NCBI GenBank assembly: GCA_013824085.1
Contig: PNNF01000009.1
Span: 1 to 64,000 of the forward strand
From: Chlorobiaceae bacterium
GTDB taxonomy: Bacteria; Bacteroidota; Ignavibacteria; Ignavibacteriales; Ignavibacteriaceae
Direction of reading: 5' to 3'
Length of the DNA stretch: 64,000 nucleotides
Shown here one piece after another: positions 8,250-16,141 of the stretch (position 1 is the stretch's first letter; the number at the start of each line of letters is the position of its first letter). Below the pieces are notes generated by a model that made no database searches, was not told the DNA's origin, and saw only the letters and a program-made list of their open reading frames with translations. A program made the position numbers and the translations under genes.

Positions 8250-8753
8250 TTGCAAAAGATTTCAAAAAAAATTTCACAAAAAATAAAAAAAATAAAAGTT
8301 TTACTCACGGATGTTGATGGAGTGCTAACTGATGGCGGAATGTATTACACTGATTCTGGTTTGACAATGAAAAAATTTAATGTCAAAGATGGAATGGGAA
8401 GTTACATACTAAGGGCGGCAGGAATAAAGGTTGGGATAGTTACTTCCGACAAAAGTGAAATTGCAAAAGTAAGAGGTGAGAGATTAAATTTAGATTTTAT
8501 TTATATCGGAGCACTCGATAAAAAAAATATTTTAAATGAGATATGCAGCCAAAATAATTTTAGTTATGAAGAGATTGCATTCATTGGCGATGATGTAAAT
8601 GACACAGAAATATTGAGCACTGTTGGATTTAGTGTTTCACCAAAAGATGCATTACCAGAAATAAAAAAAATCGTTGATTACATTTCTGACAAAAAAGGCG
8701 GTAAAGGTGTCTTCAGAGAAGTTGCAGAGATGATTTTGAAATATCGAAAGTAA
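8250..8753 (+). CDS. kdsC: 3-deoxy-D-manno-octulosonate 8-phosphate phosphatase (HAD-IIIC)
   Basis: 167-residue HAD phosphatase that hydrolyses Kdo-8-phosphate to Kdo in lipopolysaccharide core synthesis, acting in the cytosol as a tetramer. The nucleophile and acid/base aspartates are Asp21 and Asp23 in DVDGVLTDGG, followed by the KdsC-type KKFNVKDGMG segment, a TSDKSEIAK motif (motif II/III region) and the Mg-binding FIGDDVND. Size and lack of a cap domain fit KdsC. The frame begins at TTG (8250); the next in-frame ATG would delete the conserved N-terminus. It is followed after 7 bp by the transglutaminase-like gene. Presence implies an LPS-bearing outer membrane. Confidence 0.92.
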   Translation: MQKISKKISQKIKKIKVLLTDVDGVLTDGGMYYTDSGLTMKKFNVKDGMGSYILRAAGIKVGIVTSDKSEIAKVRGERLNLDFIYIGALDKKNILNEICSQNNFSYEEIAFIGDDVNDTEILSTVGFSVSPKDALPEIKKIVDYISDKKGGKGVFREVAEMILKYRK

Positions 8754-8760
8754 AATCCAA

Positions 8761-10188
8761 ATGAAAATAGTTAGTTCCCTTTTTACAATAATATTTTTTG
8801 CTGCCATTATGTATTCTCAAGAAAAAATTTCAACAGTGGATTCATTAATTAACTCCGGTGAATTTAACAAAGCTAAAGAATTAATTCACAGTGAACTTTG
8901 TGAGGCTAATTTATCTGCAGAAGTTAGATACAATCTCAATTTTAAGTTGGAGTTAATGGATAGAGTTAAATTAGATTTTAAGCGAACTGAAGAAGATGTT
9001 CTGAACGCTCTGAGGAAATATTATCCGAATATAAAATCAGAAGATTTAAGAAAATGGGAAGTAAATAATTCGCTTGAGATGAGAATGATAAATGGGGAGA
9101 GAAGATATTTCAATAATGCTGTGGCAAATCTGTTTAGAATCGACAATGATGCAAAAAAAATTAAAGAAAGTATCGATGGAATTGTTCCGAACAAACTAAC
9201 AGAATTTCTTTCATCATATTTACCGAAATTGGTAGTACAACATGAAACAGAAAAACAGAAATTAATTAATCCCATCAAAGTGAAAATTAACTACACGCTT
9301 TCTGTAAAACCAAATGTCGTTCCCGATGGAGAGATGATTAAATGTTGGTTACCTTTTCCTAAAGAAACTAGAAGAAGACAAACAGAAGTAAAATTAATTT
9401 CATCCAGTCCAACGAACGCTATTGTTGCTCCTGATGAATTTTTACAACGAACAATTTTCTTACAGCAGAAATCAATTAAAGATAAACCCACAGTGTTTAA
9501 TGTTGAATATAGTTTTTTGAGTTATGCAGAATTCAATTCTATTAATGAAGAAAATTTTGTTGTTGTTCCAGATGACTCAATTACAATAGAATACACTCAG
9601 GAAAGAGCGCCGCATATTATTTTTTCTGATGAGATAAAAAAATTATCCGATGAAATTGTTGGAGATGAAAAAAATCATTACAGAATTTTGAAAAAAATAT
9701 TTACGTGGATTAGCAAAAATATTCCTTGGACAAGTGCACTCGAGTATTCAACAATACCAAGTCTCTCAGGCTACTGTGAAAAAAATAGACGAGGTGATTG
9801 CGGAATAAAAGCGATGCTATTTGTTACGCTTGCACGTCTAAATGGAATTCCAGCAAAATGGCAAAGCGGTTGGATGTTACACCCGGGGAACTTGAATCTG
9901 CACGATTGGGCTGAAGTTTATGCAAACAGTATTGGATGGATTCCGATTGATGTCGATTTTGGTTTACAAAAATCTGAGAAGAAAAAAGTAAAATATTTTT
10001 TCTTAGGTAATACAGATAATTATCATTTTATTGTTAATGATGATTTTTCACAACCGTTTTTTCCGAGTAAGATTTTTCCAAGAAGCGAAACTGTTGACTT
10101 CCAGAGAGGCGAAGTTGAGTGGAGAGGTGGAAATCTTTATTTCGACAAATGGAATTACAAAATGGATGTTACATTCGAAGAAAAATAA
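8761..10188 (+). CDS. Exported transglutaminase-like (cysteine protease fold) protein
   Basis: 475 residues with a signal peptide (ending near residue 20, ...AAIMYSQ). The C-terminal third is a transglutaminase-like domain: Cys in RRGDCGIKAML (near 347), His in NLHDWAEVYA (near 381) and Asp in WIPIDVDFG (near 398) form the triad. The N-terminal part is helical and then beta-rich (NYTLSVKPNVVPDGEMIKCW onward), without a family I can name. Such exported proteins commonly act as peptidases or amidases on peptides in the periplasm. It lies 7 bp after kdsC and may be co-transcribed. Substrate unknown. Confidence 0.8.
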   Translation: MKIVSSLFTIIFFAAIMYSQEKISTVDSLINSGEFNKAKELIHSELCEANLSAEVRYNLNFKLELMDRVKLDFKRTEEDVLNALRKYYPNIKSEDLRKWEVNNSLEMRMINGERRYFNNAVANLFRIDNDAKKIKESIDGIVPNKLTEFLSSYLPKLVVQHETEKQKLINPIKVKINYTLSVKPNVVPDGEMIKCWLPFPKETRRRQTEVKLISSSPTNAIVAPDEFLQRTIFLQQKSIKDKPTVFNVEYSFLSYAEFNSINEENFVVVPDDSITIEYTQERAPHIIFSDEIKKLSDEIVGDEKNHYRILKKIFTWISKNIPWTSALEYSTIPSLSGYCEKNRRGDCGIKAMLFVTLARLNGIPAKWQSGWMLHPGNLNLHDWAEVYANSIGWIPIDVDFGLQKSEKKKVKYFFLGNTDNYHFIVNDDFSQPFFPSKIFPRSETVDFQRGEVEWRGGNLYFDKWNYKMDVTFEEK

Positions 10189-10227
10189 TTTTCAATTTGT
10201 TCATTATTTTTTTTTGACTAAAAAAAA

Positions 10228-11070
10228 TCACTTCAATAATATCATCTTCTTGATTGAGTTGTTTCCAGAGGCAGTCAGTCTATAAAAATATATTCCTGTT
10301 GGTTGAGAAATTCCTTTCCCATTTTTTCCATCCCAAGTAACATCGTGCGTTCCAGCTTGTTGAAATTGATCAACTAAAGTATTTAATACTTCTCCTTGAA
10401 CATTAAAAATTTGTAGCTTTACATTTTCTGATTGTGAGAGTGAATAATTTATTTTCGTTGATGGATTAAATGGATTGGGAAAATTTTGAAACAATATAAA
10501 ATCAGTTGGGGTATGATTCGTTAAATTTGTTGTTACTCCAGTTGAAAATATTTCATAAAAATAATTCGCGAAATCAGGATAATTATATCTCGTCACAATA
10601 CACTCGAGTCTTCCATCATTGTCGCTATCAACCAGTGATGGATATGAGAAATAAAATTGTGGGTCATTTCTTTCAAACACAGTTGCACCATTTACGATGT
10701 TTAAAATCTTAAACGATTGACGATAATTTGTTGGTGTTCCATGATAAGCTAAGACATAAAATTCGGTTATCTTATCATTAGTCAAATCAGTTATAAGCGA
10801 ATAAATTTGTGAACCAGCAAGTCTCTCCGCCGCTGTGAAAACATACGTGTATTGCGGAGTGTTAGAAAATCCATCTCCCATTACTTGAAATTTTAACGAG
10901 TCGAGAAGAAACAATCTGGATTTCCAAGAGTTGCCGTTGCTCTCAAAATTTAGCCAACCTGAAACAGTTTGATAAGAGATTGAGTTTGAGATCCAAATAT
11001 TTGACCATTGAGGAAAAATATTTATACTAAGTAGAATGAATAGAGCAACTGAATAAAATAAATTTTTCAT
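10228..11070 (-). CDS. Secreted protein with T9SS type A sorting domain
   Basis: 280 residues: signal peptide (residues 1-19), a beta-rich central region with a DSDNDGRLE calcium-loop-like segment of the FG-GAP/EF type near 150, and a C-terminal type IX secretion sorting domain starting at NFPNPFNPSTKINYSL, continuing through a GIYFYRL strand and ending KKMILLK. The signal peptide directs Sec export; the C-terminal domain is recognised by the T9SS translocon and is usually removed at the surface. The N-terminal cargo region resembles no enzyme I know. It is convergent with the transglutaminase-like gene (40 bp gap). Confidence 0.85.
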   Translation of the reverse strand: MKNLFYSVALFILLSINIFPQWSNIWISNSISYQTVSGWLNFESNGNSWKSRLFLLDSLKFQVMGDGFSNTPQYTYVFTAAERLAGSQIYSLITDLTNDKITEFYVLAYHGTPTNYRQSFKILNIVNGATVFERNDPQFYFSYPSLVDSDNDGRLECIVTRYNYPDFANYFYEIFSTGVTTNLTNHTPTDFILFQNFPNPFNPSTKINYSLSQSENVKLQIFNVQGEVLNTLVDQFQQAGTHDVTWDGKNGKGISQPTGIYFYRLTASGNNSIKKMILLK

Positions 11071-11402
11071 GATTCAAGCTTCCAAATAATTAATTTACTA
11101 AAATAAAAAATAAATCGTTTGAGGCAATCGTTATTGAATTGAATCGGCTTTCAACGAAAACCTAATTTACTCAATTTTATCGATATCTAATTCCTAAAAG
11201 AAAATGAGTTGAAGGTGATAATAAATAACGAATATTGACAAGTAATTAAAATTAATTTAGTTATAGATTTCAACCATCACAAATAATGTTGGTGGCTGAG
11301 ATTGTTATTTGTGTTACAAAAATTAATGAAGAATATTTTCGAAAGAAATTATTTTTGGTATTATTCTGAAAAATCGTAGCTATATGATGAGAAGAATTTT
11401 TA
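11071..11402. other. Intergenic gap with one inverted repeat
   Basis: 332 bp without a credible gene. It contains a 9-bp perfect inverted repeat, CACAAATAA at 11278-11286 and TTATTTGTG at 11305-11313, separated by 18 bp. It lies downstream of the minus-strand TPR gene and could fold in its transcript, but there is no U-rich tail, so a terminator call is not justified. The rest is AT-rich and presumably includes the promoter of the T9SS cargo gene. Confidence 0.5.
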
Positions 11403-11906
11403 TTAGTCAGAAAACACTGAATTAATCGATTGGATATGTTTATCTATCAAAAATATAACTCTCTCCAAGTCGGGGTAATTGGGGACAATTTTTTTTGCTT
11501 CATCAAAATATTTTTTTGAATTATTGATATCACAAAAAAGCCAGATTATTCCTAACATCAATTTGTAATCGACGGAGCTTTCATTTAATTCCTTTTGAGA
11601 TTCAATTAACTTTAGTATTTCTGGGCAGGGGCAATCTTCATCTAAAAGATCTATATTTACAATAAATTCAATGTCAGTTTCAATTATATTTTTGAATAGC
11701 TTAAATGATTCAGAAATTCTACCCGTCTGTGCGTGACAAATAATTAATTTCCGGCTAATAAACTTATTGTTTGGGTCTTTTATCAAAGCTTCTTCTAAGT
11801 AGTGTTGAGCGGCAAGGAAATTTCTTGCAATAAAATATTGATTACCGAGCATCTCGTTCATTTCATACCCAAAATTATTTAAAAAAGGTTGTCTAAAATT
11901 AAGCAA
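11403..11906 (-). CDS. Short TPR-repeat protein, possibly 5'-truncated
   Basis: Up to 167 residues if translation begins at TTG 11906, or 152 from the ATG at 11861. TPR-like helices are visible (LAAQHYLEEALIKDP, ISESFKLFKNIIE, SKKYFDEAKKIVPNYPDLE). The first helix of the first TPR (LNNFGYEMNEMLGNQYF) begins upstream of the ATG, and the DNA immediately before it is one arm of a 14-bp inverted repeat, so the gene may have lost its original N-terminus. It lies 56 bp downstream of the double-rhodanese gene on the same strand. No signal peptide is visible. Function unknown. Confidence 0.6.
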   Translation of the reverse strand: MLNFRQPFLNNFGYEMNEMLGNQYFIARNFLAAQHYLEEALIKDPNNKFISRKLIICHAQTGRISESFKLFKNIIETDIEFIVNIDLLDEDCPCPEILKLIESQKELNESSVDYKLMLGIIWLFCDINNSKKYFDEAKKIVPNYPDLERVIFLIDKHIQSINSVFSD

Positions 11907-11950
11907 AATCTATTTATCTATATCAATAATACAAATATTTTAGACAACCT
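11886..11950. repeat. 14-bp perfect inverted repeat, 37-bp spacer
   Basis: AGGTTGTCTAAAAT at 11886-11899 is exactly complementary to ATTTTAGACAACCT at 11937-11950. The pair sits between the double-rhodanese gene and the TPR gene, and its left arm covers the 5' end of the TPR frame. It could be a long-loop mRNA hairpin or the ends of a tiny mobile remnant. No flanking target-site duplication was evident. Confidence 0.7.
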
Positions 11951-11962
11951 ATAATAAGCAAA

Positions 11963-12958
11963 TTATCTAACGAAGGGGAAATTTTTAATTTCGCTTGCGT
12001 GCCAAGTTGTCAAACCATTTGTTCTCATCCAGTCATAGTTCATTGCATTTACTCCAAACAATAGAGATTTTGCATCGTAACCTAAAACTTTTAAGATAAA
12101 AGCAGTTTGAGCTGATGTTTGACCAGTGTAACAATAAATTACGATAGTTCTGTCAGTAGGTAAAGTTTTCAAATGTGCTGAAAGCTTCAAGTCACTGCGT
12201 GGAATGTAATTAATTGCACCACTTAAATGTCCTAAATCATAATGAGCTTTTGGCCAATAGTTCACTAAAAAATAATTTGATAAACTTGGAGTAACTGTCT
12301 GCCAAGTAATTCTAATATCCGCCCATGGATCAGTAGATGCTAATAATTGGTCAATTCTTGCTTCAAGAATTTCTCTACCAGTTTTTTTGCCTGTGTTCAA
12401 ATTTGGCAATGAGCCAGCAGCAGGTTTTGGGAAATTTGTTGTAACAAAATTAGTGAAGTTATTTCCAATATTAGGATTCCAACTATTTGCAACTTCGGAG
12501 TTCCAAGCAGACATTCCAAATTTTACTGAAAAAACATTAGCGTGTCCGAGAAGTCTTAGCATTGCAGTTGCGTATCCAGAAGTTTGTCCTGAATAGCAAA
12601 CAATAGCTATTCTATCAAAGGAAGCTGGATTAATTGTTTTCATATGTGCTAACAGATCTTTCAATTGGACATTCACAGCGCCTTCAATTCGACCTCGAGC
12701 TGTGAAATCTGTTGCAAGTCTAATGTCGATGATGTGAAGTTTTGCAGGGTTTACCAACTGTAGGTCTCTAACTGCTTGAACATCCATAATTGCAGGAAGA
12801 AGCGTATTAAGATAGTCACCAGTAGATTCTAGATGTTGAACTAAAACTTCAGCTTCATTAATTGATGGTTCTACTATCGACTCTTCTTCTGTACAACTCG
12901 TGAATACAAAAAGTAGTGGAAGAATCATAAATAGTAAGAACATTTTTCGTAGGTTCAT
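11963..12958 (-). CDS. Lipoprotein with two rhodanese domains
   Basis: 331 residues. A signal peptide ends in a lipobox with Cys22 (VFTSC), predicting lipidation. Two rhodanese (sulfurtransferase) domains follow: the first at about 65-160 with catalytic Cys121 in CYSGQTSG, the second at about 205-325 with Cys276 in CYTGQTSA. Both cysteines are retained, so both domains could carry a persulfide, although the second lacks the usual DxR start (its opening strand reads DIRITWQTV). It starts 34 bp after the multiheme cytochrome stop with a good ribosome-binding site (GGAG), indicating one operon. A periplasmic sulfur-handling role linked to that cytochrome is inferred, not shown. Confidence 0.88.
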   Translation of the reverse strand: MNLRKMFLLFMILPLLFVFTSCTEEESIVEPSINEAEVLVQHLESTGDYLNTLLPAIMDVQAVRDLQLVNPAKLHIIDIRLATDFTARGRIEGAVNVQLKDLLAHMKTINPASFDRIAIVCYSGQTSGYATAMLRLLGHANVFSVKFGMSAWNSEVANSWNPNIGNNFTNFVTTNFPKPAAGSLPNLNTGKKTGREILEARIDQLLASTDPWADIRITWQTVTPSLSNYFLVNYWPKAHYDLGHLSGAINYIPRSDLKLSAHLKTLPTDRTIVIYCYTGQTSAQTAFILKVLGYDAKSLLFGVNAMNYDWMRTNGLTTWHASEIKNFPFVR

Positions 12959-12992
12959 ATATTTCTCCGTTTTTGATTATGTTATTTGATTA

Positions 12993-14363
12993 TTAAGGAA
13001 CATTCCAACTATTTGGTAATTTGCCATCAACCACAACGGGAGCTGAAGCTTCTAATTCCCAAGATAATAAGTCACTCCTAAAAAGATAAAGATCTCTATT
13101 TTTATAAGTTCCATCAGGATTTCTAATAATATGGCACGCTTCATAGCAAGATTGTCCCTGACTCACTCTTGTTCTGTCTGTCCATCTAATAATATTATGT
13201 GGTGTTGCATATTTATAAGTAGGACGAGCACTAAAATTTGATAAGAGAGGTACTCCATAATTTTTCCAGCTATCGGGTGCTTGAACCGCTCTTCTTAATA
13301 CAGCAAATTTGTACGGCTTTGTTTCAGGTATTGGATTTATTCCAATCTTAAAATCTTGATAAGAAGCAATTCGTGCGCCATCTCCACCAATATGACAACT
13401 TCCGCAATTATTGTAATCTTGAGAATGACAAGTATTGCAACTAAAAGAATTGAAGTGTGCAGAATGATAGATATTATTAGTTTGAACACCTTGATGACAA
13501 TCAGTACATTTTGGTAAAAGTGGCATCTTGTATCTTTGGTCATAAATTTGTCCATCACCATGAATTTCATTTTTGGTATGACAGTTGGTACAAGTAAATC
13601 TATTCTGAGTTAAATGAACATCTGGTTGTGTGCCTGCTCCTTGCCCAAGATAAGCGTGTCCAACACGACTTGAGTGACAAGCAATGCAATTATCTTTCAT
13701 ATCAGGTTTGGAAAAAGCATGTCCTCGCAATAGTCCACCACCTGCTGCTTTGGGCCTGTTCACATGGCAATCGCCACAAGTTGCATGGCATCGTGCACAA
13801 TTGTCATTATAACCTTGTTTCATTTGTGCAGATAATCTATCAAATCCTTCAGGAATATTTGGTAGCCCTGAACGAATAACAACCATCGACTTTTGTCCCC
13901 AGCCTTGTTCATGTAAACTATTTTTTGTTCTCAAATAGATGTCAGTATGGCAGGAAGCACATTTTTGCTCGGCATAATCTGATGGGTTAGGGATAAAACT
14001 TCCTGAATGAGCAACTTTTTTATCAGAAGTATTATCTACGCCACCATGGCAAGCAGTACAGGGCATTCTGCCGTGCACAGAATTTTTAAATTCAGTATAA
14101 CCCTCACCACCAATAAATACTCTATCATATGGAAAAATTACTGGAGCATCTCCTCCGCAACCTGGGGGAGTAGTGGATGGCGGATCCGGAGTATGAACCC
14201 GCTTTAGAGTTTCATAATTAGTGTGGCATCCCTCGCAAGATGCGATTGATGCATCGTCAGTTGGAGTAGTTGGATCTTTTTCTTTTTTCTCAGTACAACC
14301 TGCACCAATTACGATAATAAACAGCACTAATAAATATGAGCTTAGTATTTTTTTAAGTTTCAT
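12993..14363 (-). CDS. Multiheme c-type cytochrome lipoprotein (11 heme motifs)
   Basis: 456 residues with a lipobox-type signal (VIGAGC, Cys23). I count ten CxxCH sites (CEGCH, CTACH, CASCH, CARCH, CGDCH, CIACH, CTNCH, CTDCH, CNTCH, CGSCH) plus one CxxxCH (CYEACH) near the C-terminus. It also has extra His residues for bis-His ligation, typical of periplasmic or surface electron carriers and multiheme reductases. I cannot assign a named reductase family. A GGAGAAC ribosome-binding site lies 3 nt before the ATG. It is the first gene after a sigma-54 type promoter and is followed by the double-rhodanese lipoprotein. The sigma-54 activator gene upstream is the likely regulator. Confidence 0.9.
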   Translation of the reverse strand: MKLKKILSSYLLVLFIIVIGAGCTEKKEKDPTTPTDDASIASCEGCHTNYETLKRVHTPDPPSTTPPGCGGDAPVIFPYDRVFIGGEGYTEFKNSVHGRMPCTACHGGVDNTSDKKVAHSGSFIPNPSDYAEQKCASCHTDIYLRTKNSLHEQGWGQKSMVVIRSGLPNIPEGFDRLSAQMKQGYNDNCARCHATCGDCHVNRPKAAGGGLLRGHAFSKPDMKDNCIACHSSRVGHAYLGQGAGTQPDVHLTQNRFTCTNCHTKNEIHGDGQIYDQRYKMPLLPKCTDCHQGVQTNNIYHSAHFNSFSCNTCHSQDYNNCGSCHIGGDGARIASYQDFKIGINPIPETKPYKFAVLRRAVQAPDSWKNYGVPLLSNFSARPTYKYATPHNIIRWTDRTRVSQGQSCYEACHIIRNPDGTYKNRDLYLFRSDLLSWELEASAPVVVDGKLPNSWNVP

Positions 14364-14389
14364 AGTTCTCCTTCAATTTGTAGAAGATA

Positions 14390-14405
14390 AACAAATTCTA
14401 TGCCA
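14390..14405 (-). promoter_or_regulatory. Candidate sigma-54 (-24/-12) promoter of the cytochrome operon
   Basis: On the minus strand the sequence reads TGGCAT, five bases, then TTGTT, against the consensus TGGCAC-N5-TTGCW. The invariant GG at -24 and the correct spacing are present; the -12 GC is GT. Transcription would begin roughly 17 nt before the cytochrome ATG, leaving room for its ribosome-binding site. The sigma-54 activator gene lies just upstream, which supports the call. Confidence 0.5.
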
Positions 14406-14443
14406 AATTTAATGGTTAGAATTAGATGATTTTACAGATAATG

Positions 14444-14493
14444 CGAAACAATGCGTTTCGATGTTTCAGTAACAGTTGAACGTTTTTGAAACA
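14444..14493. promoter_or_regulatory. Candidate upstream activator sites (inverted repeats)
   Basis: Two nested signals lie 40-90 bp upstream of the -24 element. CGAAAC at 14444-14449 pairs with GTTTCG at 14455-14460 (5-bp spacer). TGTTTCA at 14462-14468 pairs with TGAAACA at 14487-14493 (18-bp spacer). This is the normal position for an enhancer bound by a sigma-54 activator, and the same TGTTTCA word occurs twice in front of the activator gene itself. Confidence 0.5.
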
Positions 14494-14533
14494 AAATGGT
14501 TAATTGGAAGAATTCGAGGGTGCGATCTTATTT

Positions 14534-15868
14534 TTAAGTAATTAGAGAATATTTTTTAAGTTTCCGCCAAAGTGTTGTGCGCCCAATTCCTAATTCTTTA
14601 GCAGCTAAAGCCTTGTTCCATCTGTTTTTTTCTAATATTGCTAATAGTTCAGATTTTTCAGAATTTGTTATACTGACAGGAGTGATATTTTTCGTAAACT
14701 GAGTAGTAGTTTTGTACTCTAACAAAGTGTTAGGTAATTTTATCTTTTCGATTGTATCTTTTTTTGTGGTTCTAACAAAAGCATATTCAATAACATTTTC
14801 TAACTCTCTTATGTTTCCCGGCCAACTGTAATCAGATATTACGTCAATTGCTGCTTCTTCAATCTCAAATATCTCTTTTTTATAATAGATTGAAAATTTA
14901 TTTAAGAAATGCTTTACTAAAGGAATTATGTCTTCTTTTCTTTCTCGAAGTGGCGGTATATAAATTGGGATCACATTTAGACGATAAAATAAATCATCTC
15001 GAAAAGTTCCACGCCTTAATGCATCCTGAATATTTTGGTTAGTGGCTGCGATTACTCTTACATCAGAATATCGAGTTATTGATTCACCAACTCGCTCAAA
15101 TGTTCCTTCTTGTAAAACTCGAAGCAATTGAATTTGCATCTGAAGAGGCATCTCGGCTACTTCGTCCAAAAAAATTGTTCCATTATTTACAATCTCAAAT
15201 CTCCCTTGCCTATCTTTGATAGCGTCAGTAAAGGCGCCTTTTACATGTCCGAATAATTCGCTTGCAAGTAAATGTGAAGGAAAGACAGAACAATTTATTT
15301 TTAAGTAAGGAAATTCATTTCTTGAGCTTGTTTTTTGAATTGCATTTGCAACCAATTCTTTGCCTGTCCCTGATTCACCATGAATAAAAACAGGAGCGTT
15401 CGATTCAGAAATTTCATCTATCAACTCAAATATTTCTTGCATCTGTTTACTATAGCCAATCATTCCTTGAAATATTTTTTTCGTCATCAAATTTTTTCCC
15501 AACAATTCAAATTCACATAAATCTCTAAACGAAACCACTCCGCCTATTGGGTCATTATTATCATCATAAAGAACAGCAGCATTTATTTTGATTGGTAACT
15601 TATTGCCTTTGTTTGTGGTGATTGAATAAGTATAATCAAAAATATTTTGTTTGGTTTTGAGGACGGTGGCAATTGGACAATCAGAAAAGCACTGCTCCGA
15701 GCGGAAAATATGTTTACAAAATTTCCCCAATACTTCTTCTTTTAAGTGACCAGTAATTTTTTCAGCAGCTTTATTAAAAAAATTTACTTTAAAATTTTTA
15801 TCAACAGTAAAAACACCTTCACCAATTGAATCTAAAATATTATCCTTTAATTTATCAGAAAGCAACAT
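14534..15868 (-). CDS. PAS-domain sigma-54-dependent transcriptional activator
   Basis: 444 residues: PAS domain (about 8-115), AAA+ sigma-54 interaction domain (about 135-365) with Walker A GESGTGKE (164-171), GAFTDA (211-216; a common natural variant of GAFTGA) and Walker B TIFLDEV, then a Fis-type helix-turn-helix at the C-terminus (ALAAKELGIGRTTLWRKL). There is no receiver domain, so sensing is through PAS, which contains three clustered cysteines (Cys51, Cys60, Cys64, ending CFSDCP) that could bind a metal cluster or sense redox. It lies 170 bp upstream of the cytochrome operon on the same strand and is its probable regulator. Confidence 0.93.
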   Translation of the reverse strand: MLLSDKLKDNILDSIGEGVFTVDKNFKVNFFNKAAEKITGHLKEEVLGKFCKHIFRSEQCFSDCPIATVLKTKQNIFDYTYSITTNKGNKLPIKINAAVLYDDNNDPIGGVVSFRDLCEFELLGKNLMTKKIFQGMIGYSKQMQEIFELIDEISESNAPVFIHGESGTGKELVANAIQKTSSRNEFPYLKINCSVFPSHLLASELFGHVKGAFTDAIKDRQGRFEIVNNGTIFLDEVAEMPLQMQIQLLRVLQEGTFERVGESITRYSDVRVIAATNQNIQDALRRGTFRDDLFYRLNVIPIYIPPLRERKEDIIPLVKHFLNKFSIYYKKEIFEIEEAAIDVISDYSWPGNIRELENVIEYAFVRTTKKDTIEKIKLPNTLLEYKTTTQFTKNITPVSITNSEKSELLAILEKNRWNKALAAKELGIGRTTLWRKLKKYSLIT

Positions 15869-15870
15869 AA

Positions 15871-15895
15871 TGTTTCATAGTTACTATTTGTTTCA
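15871..15895. promoter_or_regulatory. Two direct TGTTTCA boxes in front of the activator gene
   Basis: TGTTTCA occurs at 15871-15877 and again at 15889-15895, spaced 18 bp start to start, immediately 5' of the activator ATG (15866-15868). The word matches the arms found in front of the cytochrome operon. Autoregulation by the activator is the simplest reading; two 7-mers in AT-rich DNA could also be chance. Confidence 0.4.
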
Positions 15896-16141
15896 AAAAA
15901 TCTGCAATGAACTAATAAGTTCCAAAAAATATATTGTTCACATTGAAAATTAGAAGATAAAAACGAGATTGTAAAGGATTTATTTAAATAATTATCTCAG
16001 TAGAGTCATTTCGCATCAAAGTTTGAGAAAGTTTTATGAAGGAGATGAACAATGAAGTTATAAATTTACTAAAATAATCTAGAAGTAAATTACGGTGCTT
16101 TCATGAAAAAATATTTATTCAAACTTGCTAATTGCTTAAAA

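Noticed and set aside
11278-11313. Inverted repeat as a terminator
   Set aside because: Long 18-nt loop and no U tract on either strand; left as an inverted repeat in the gap description.
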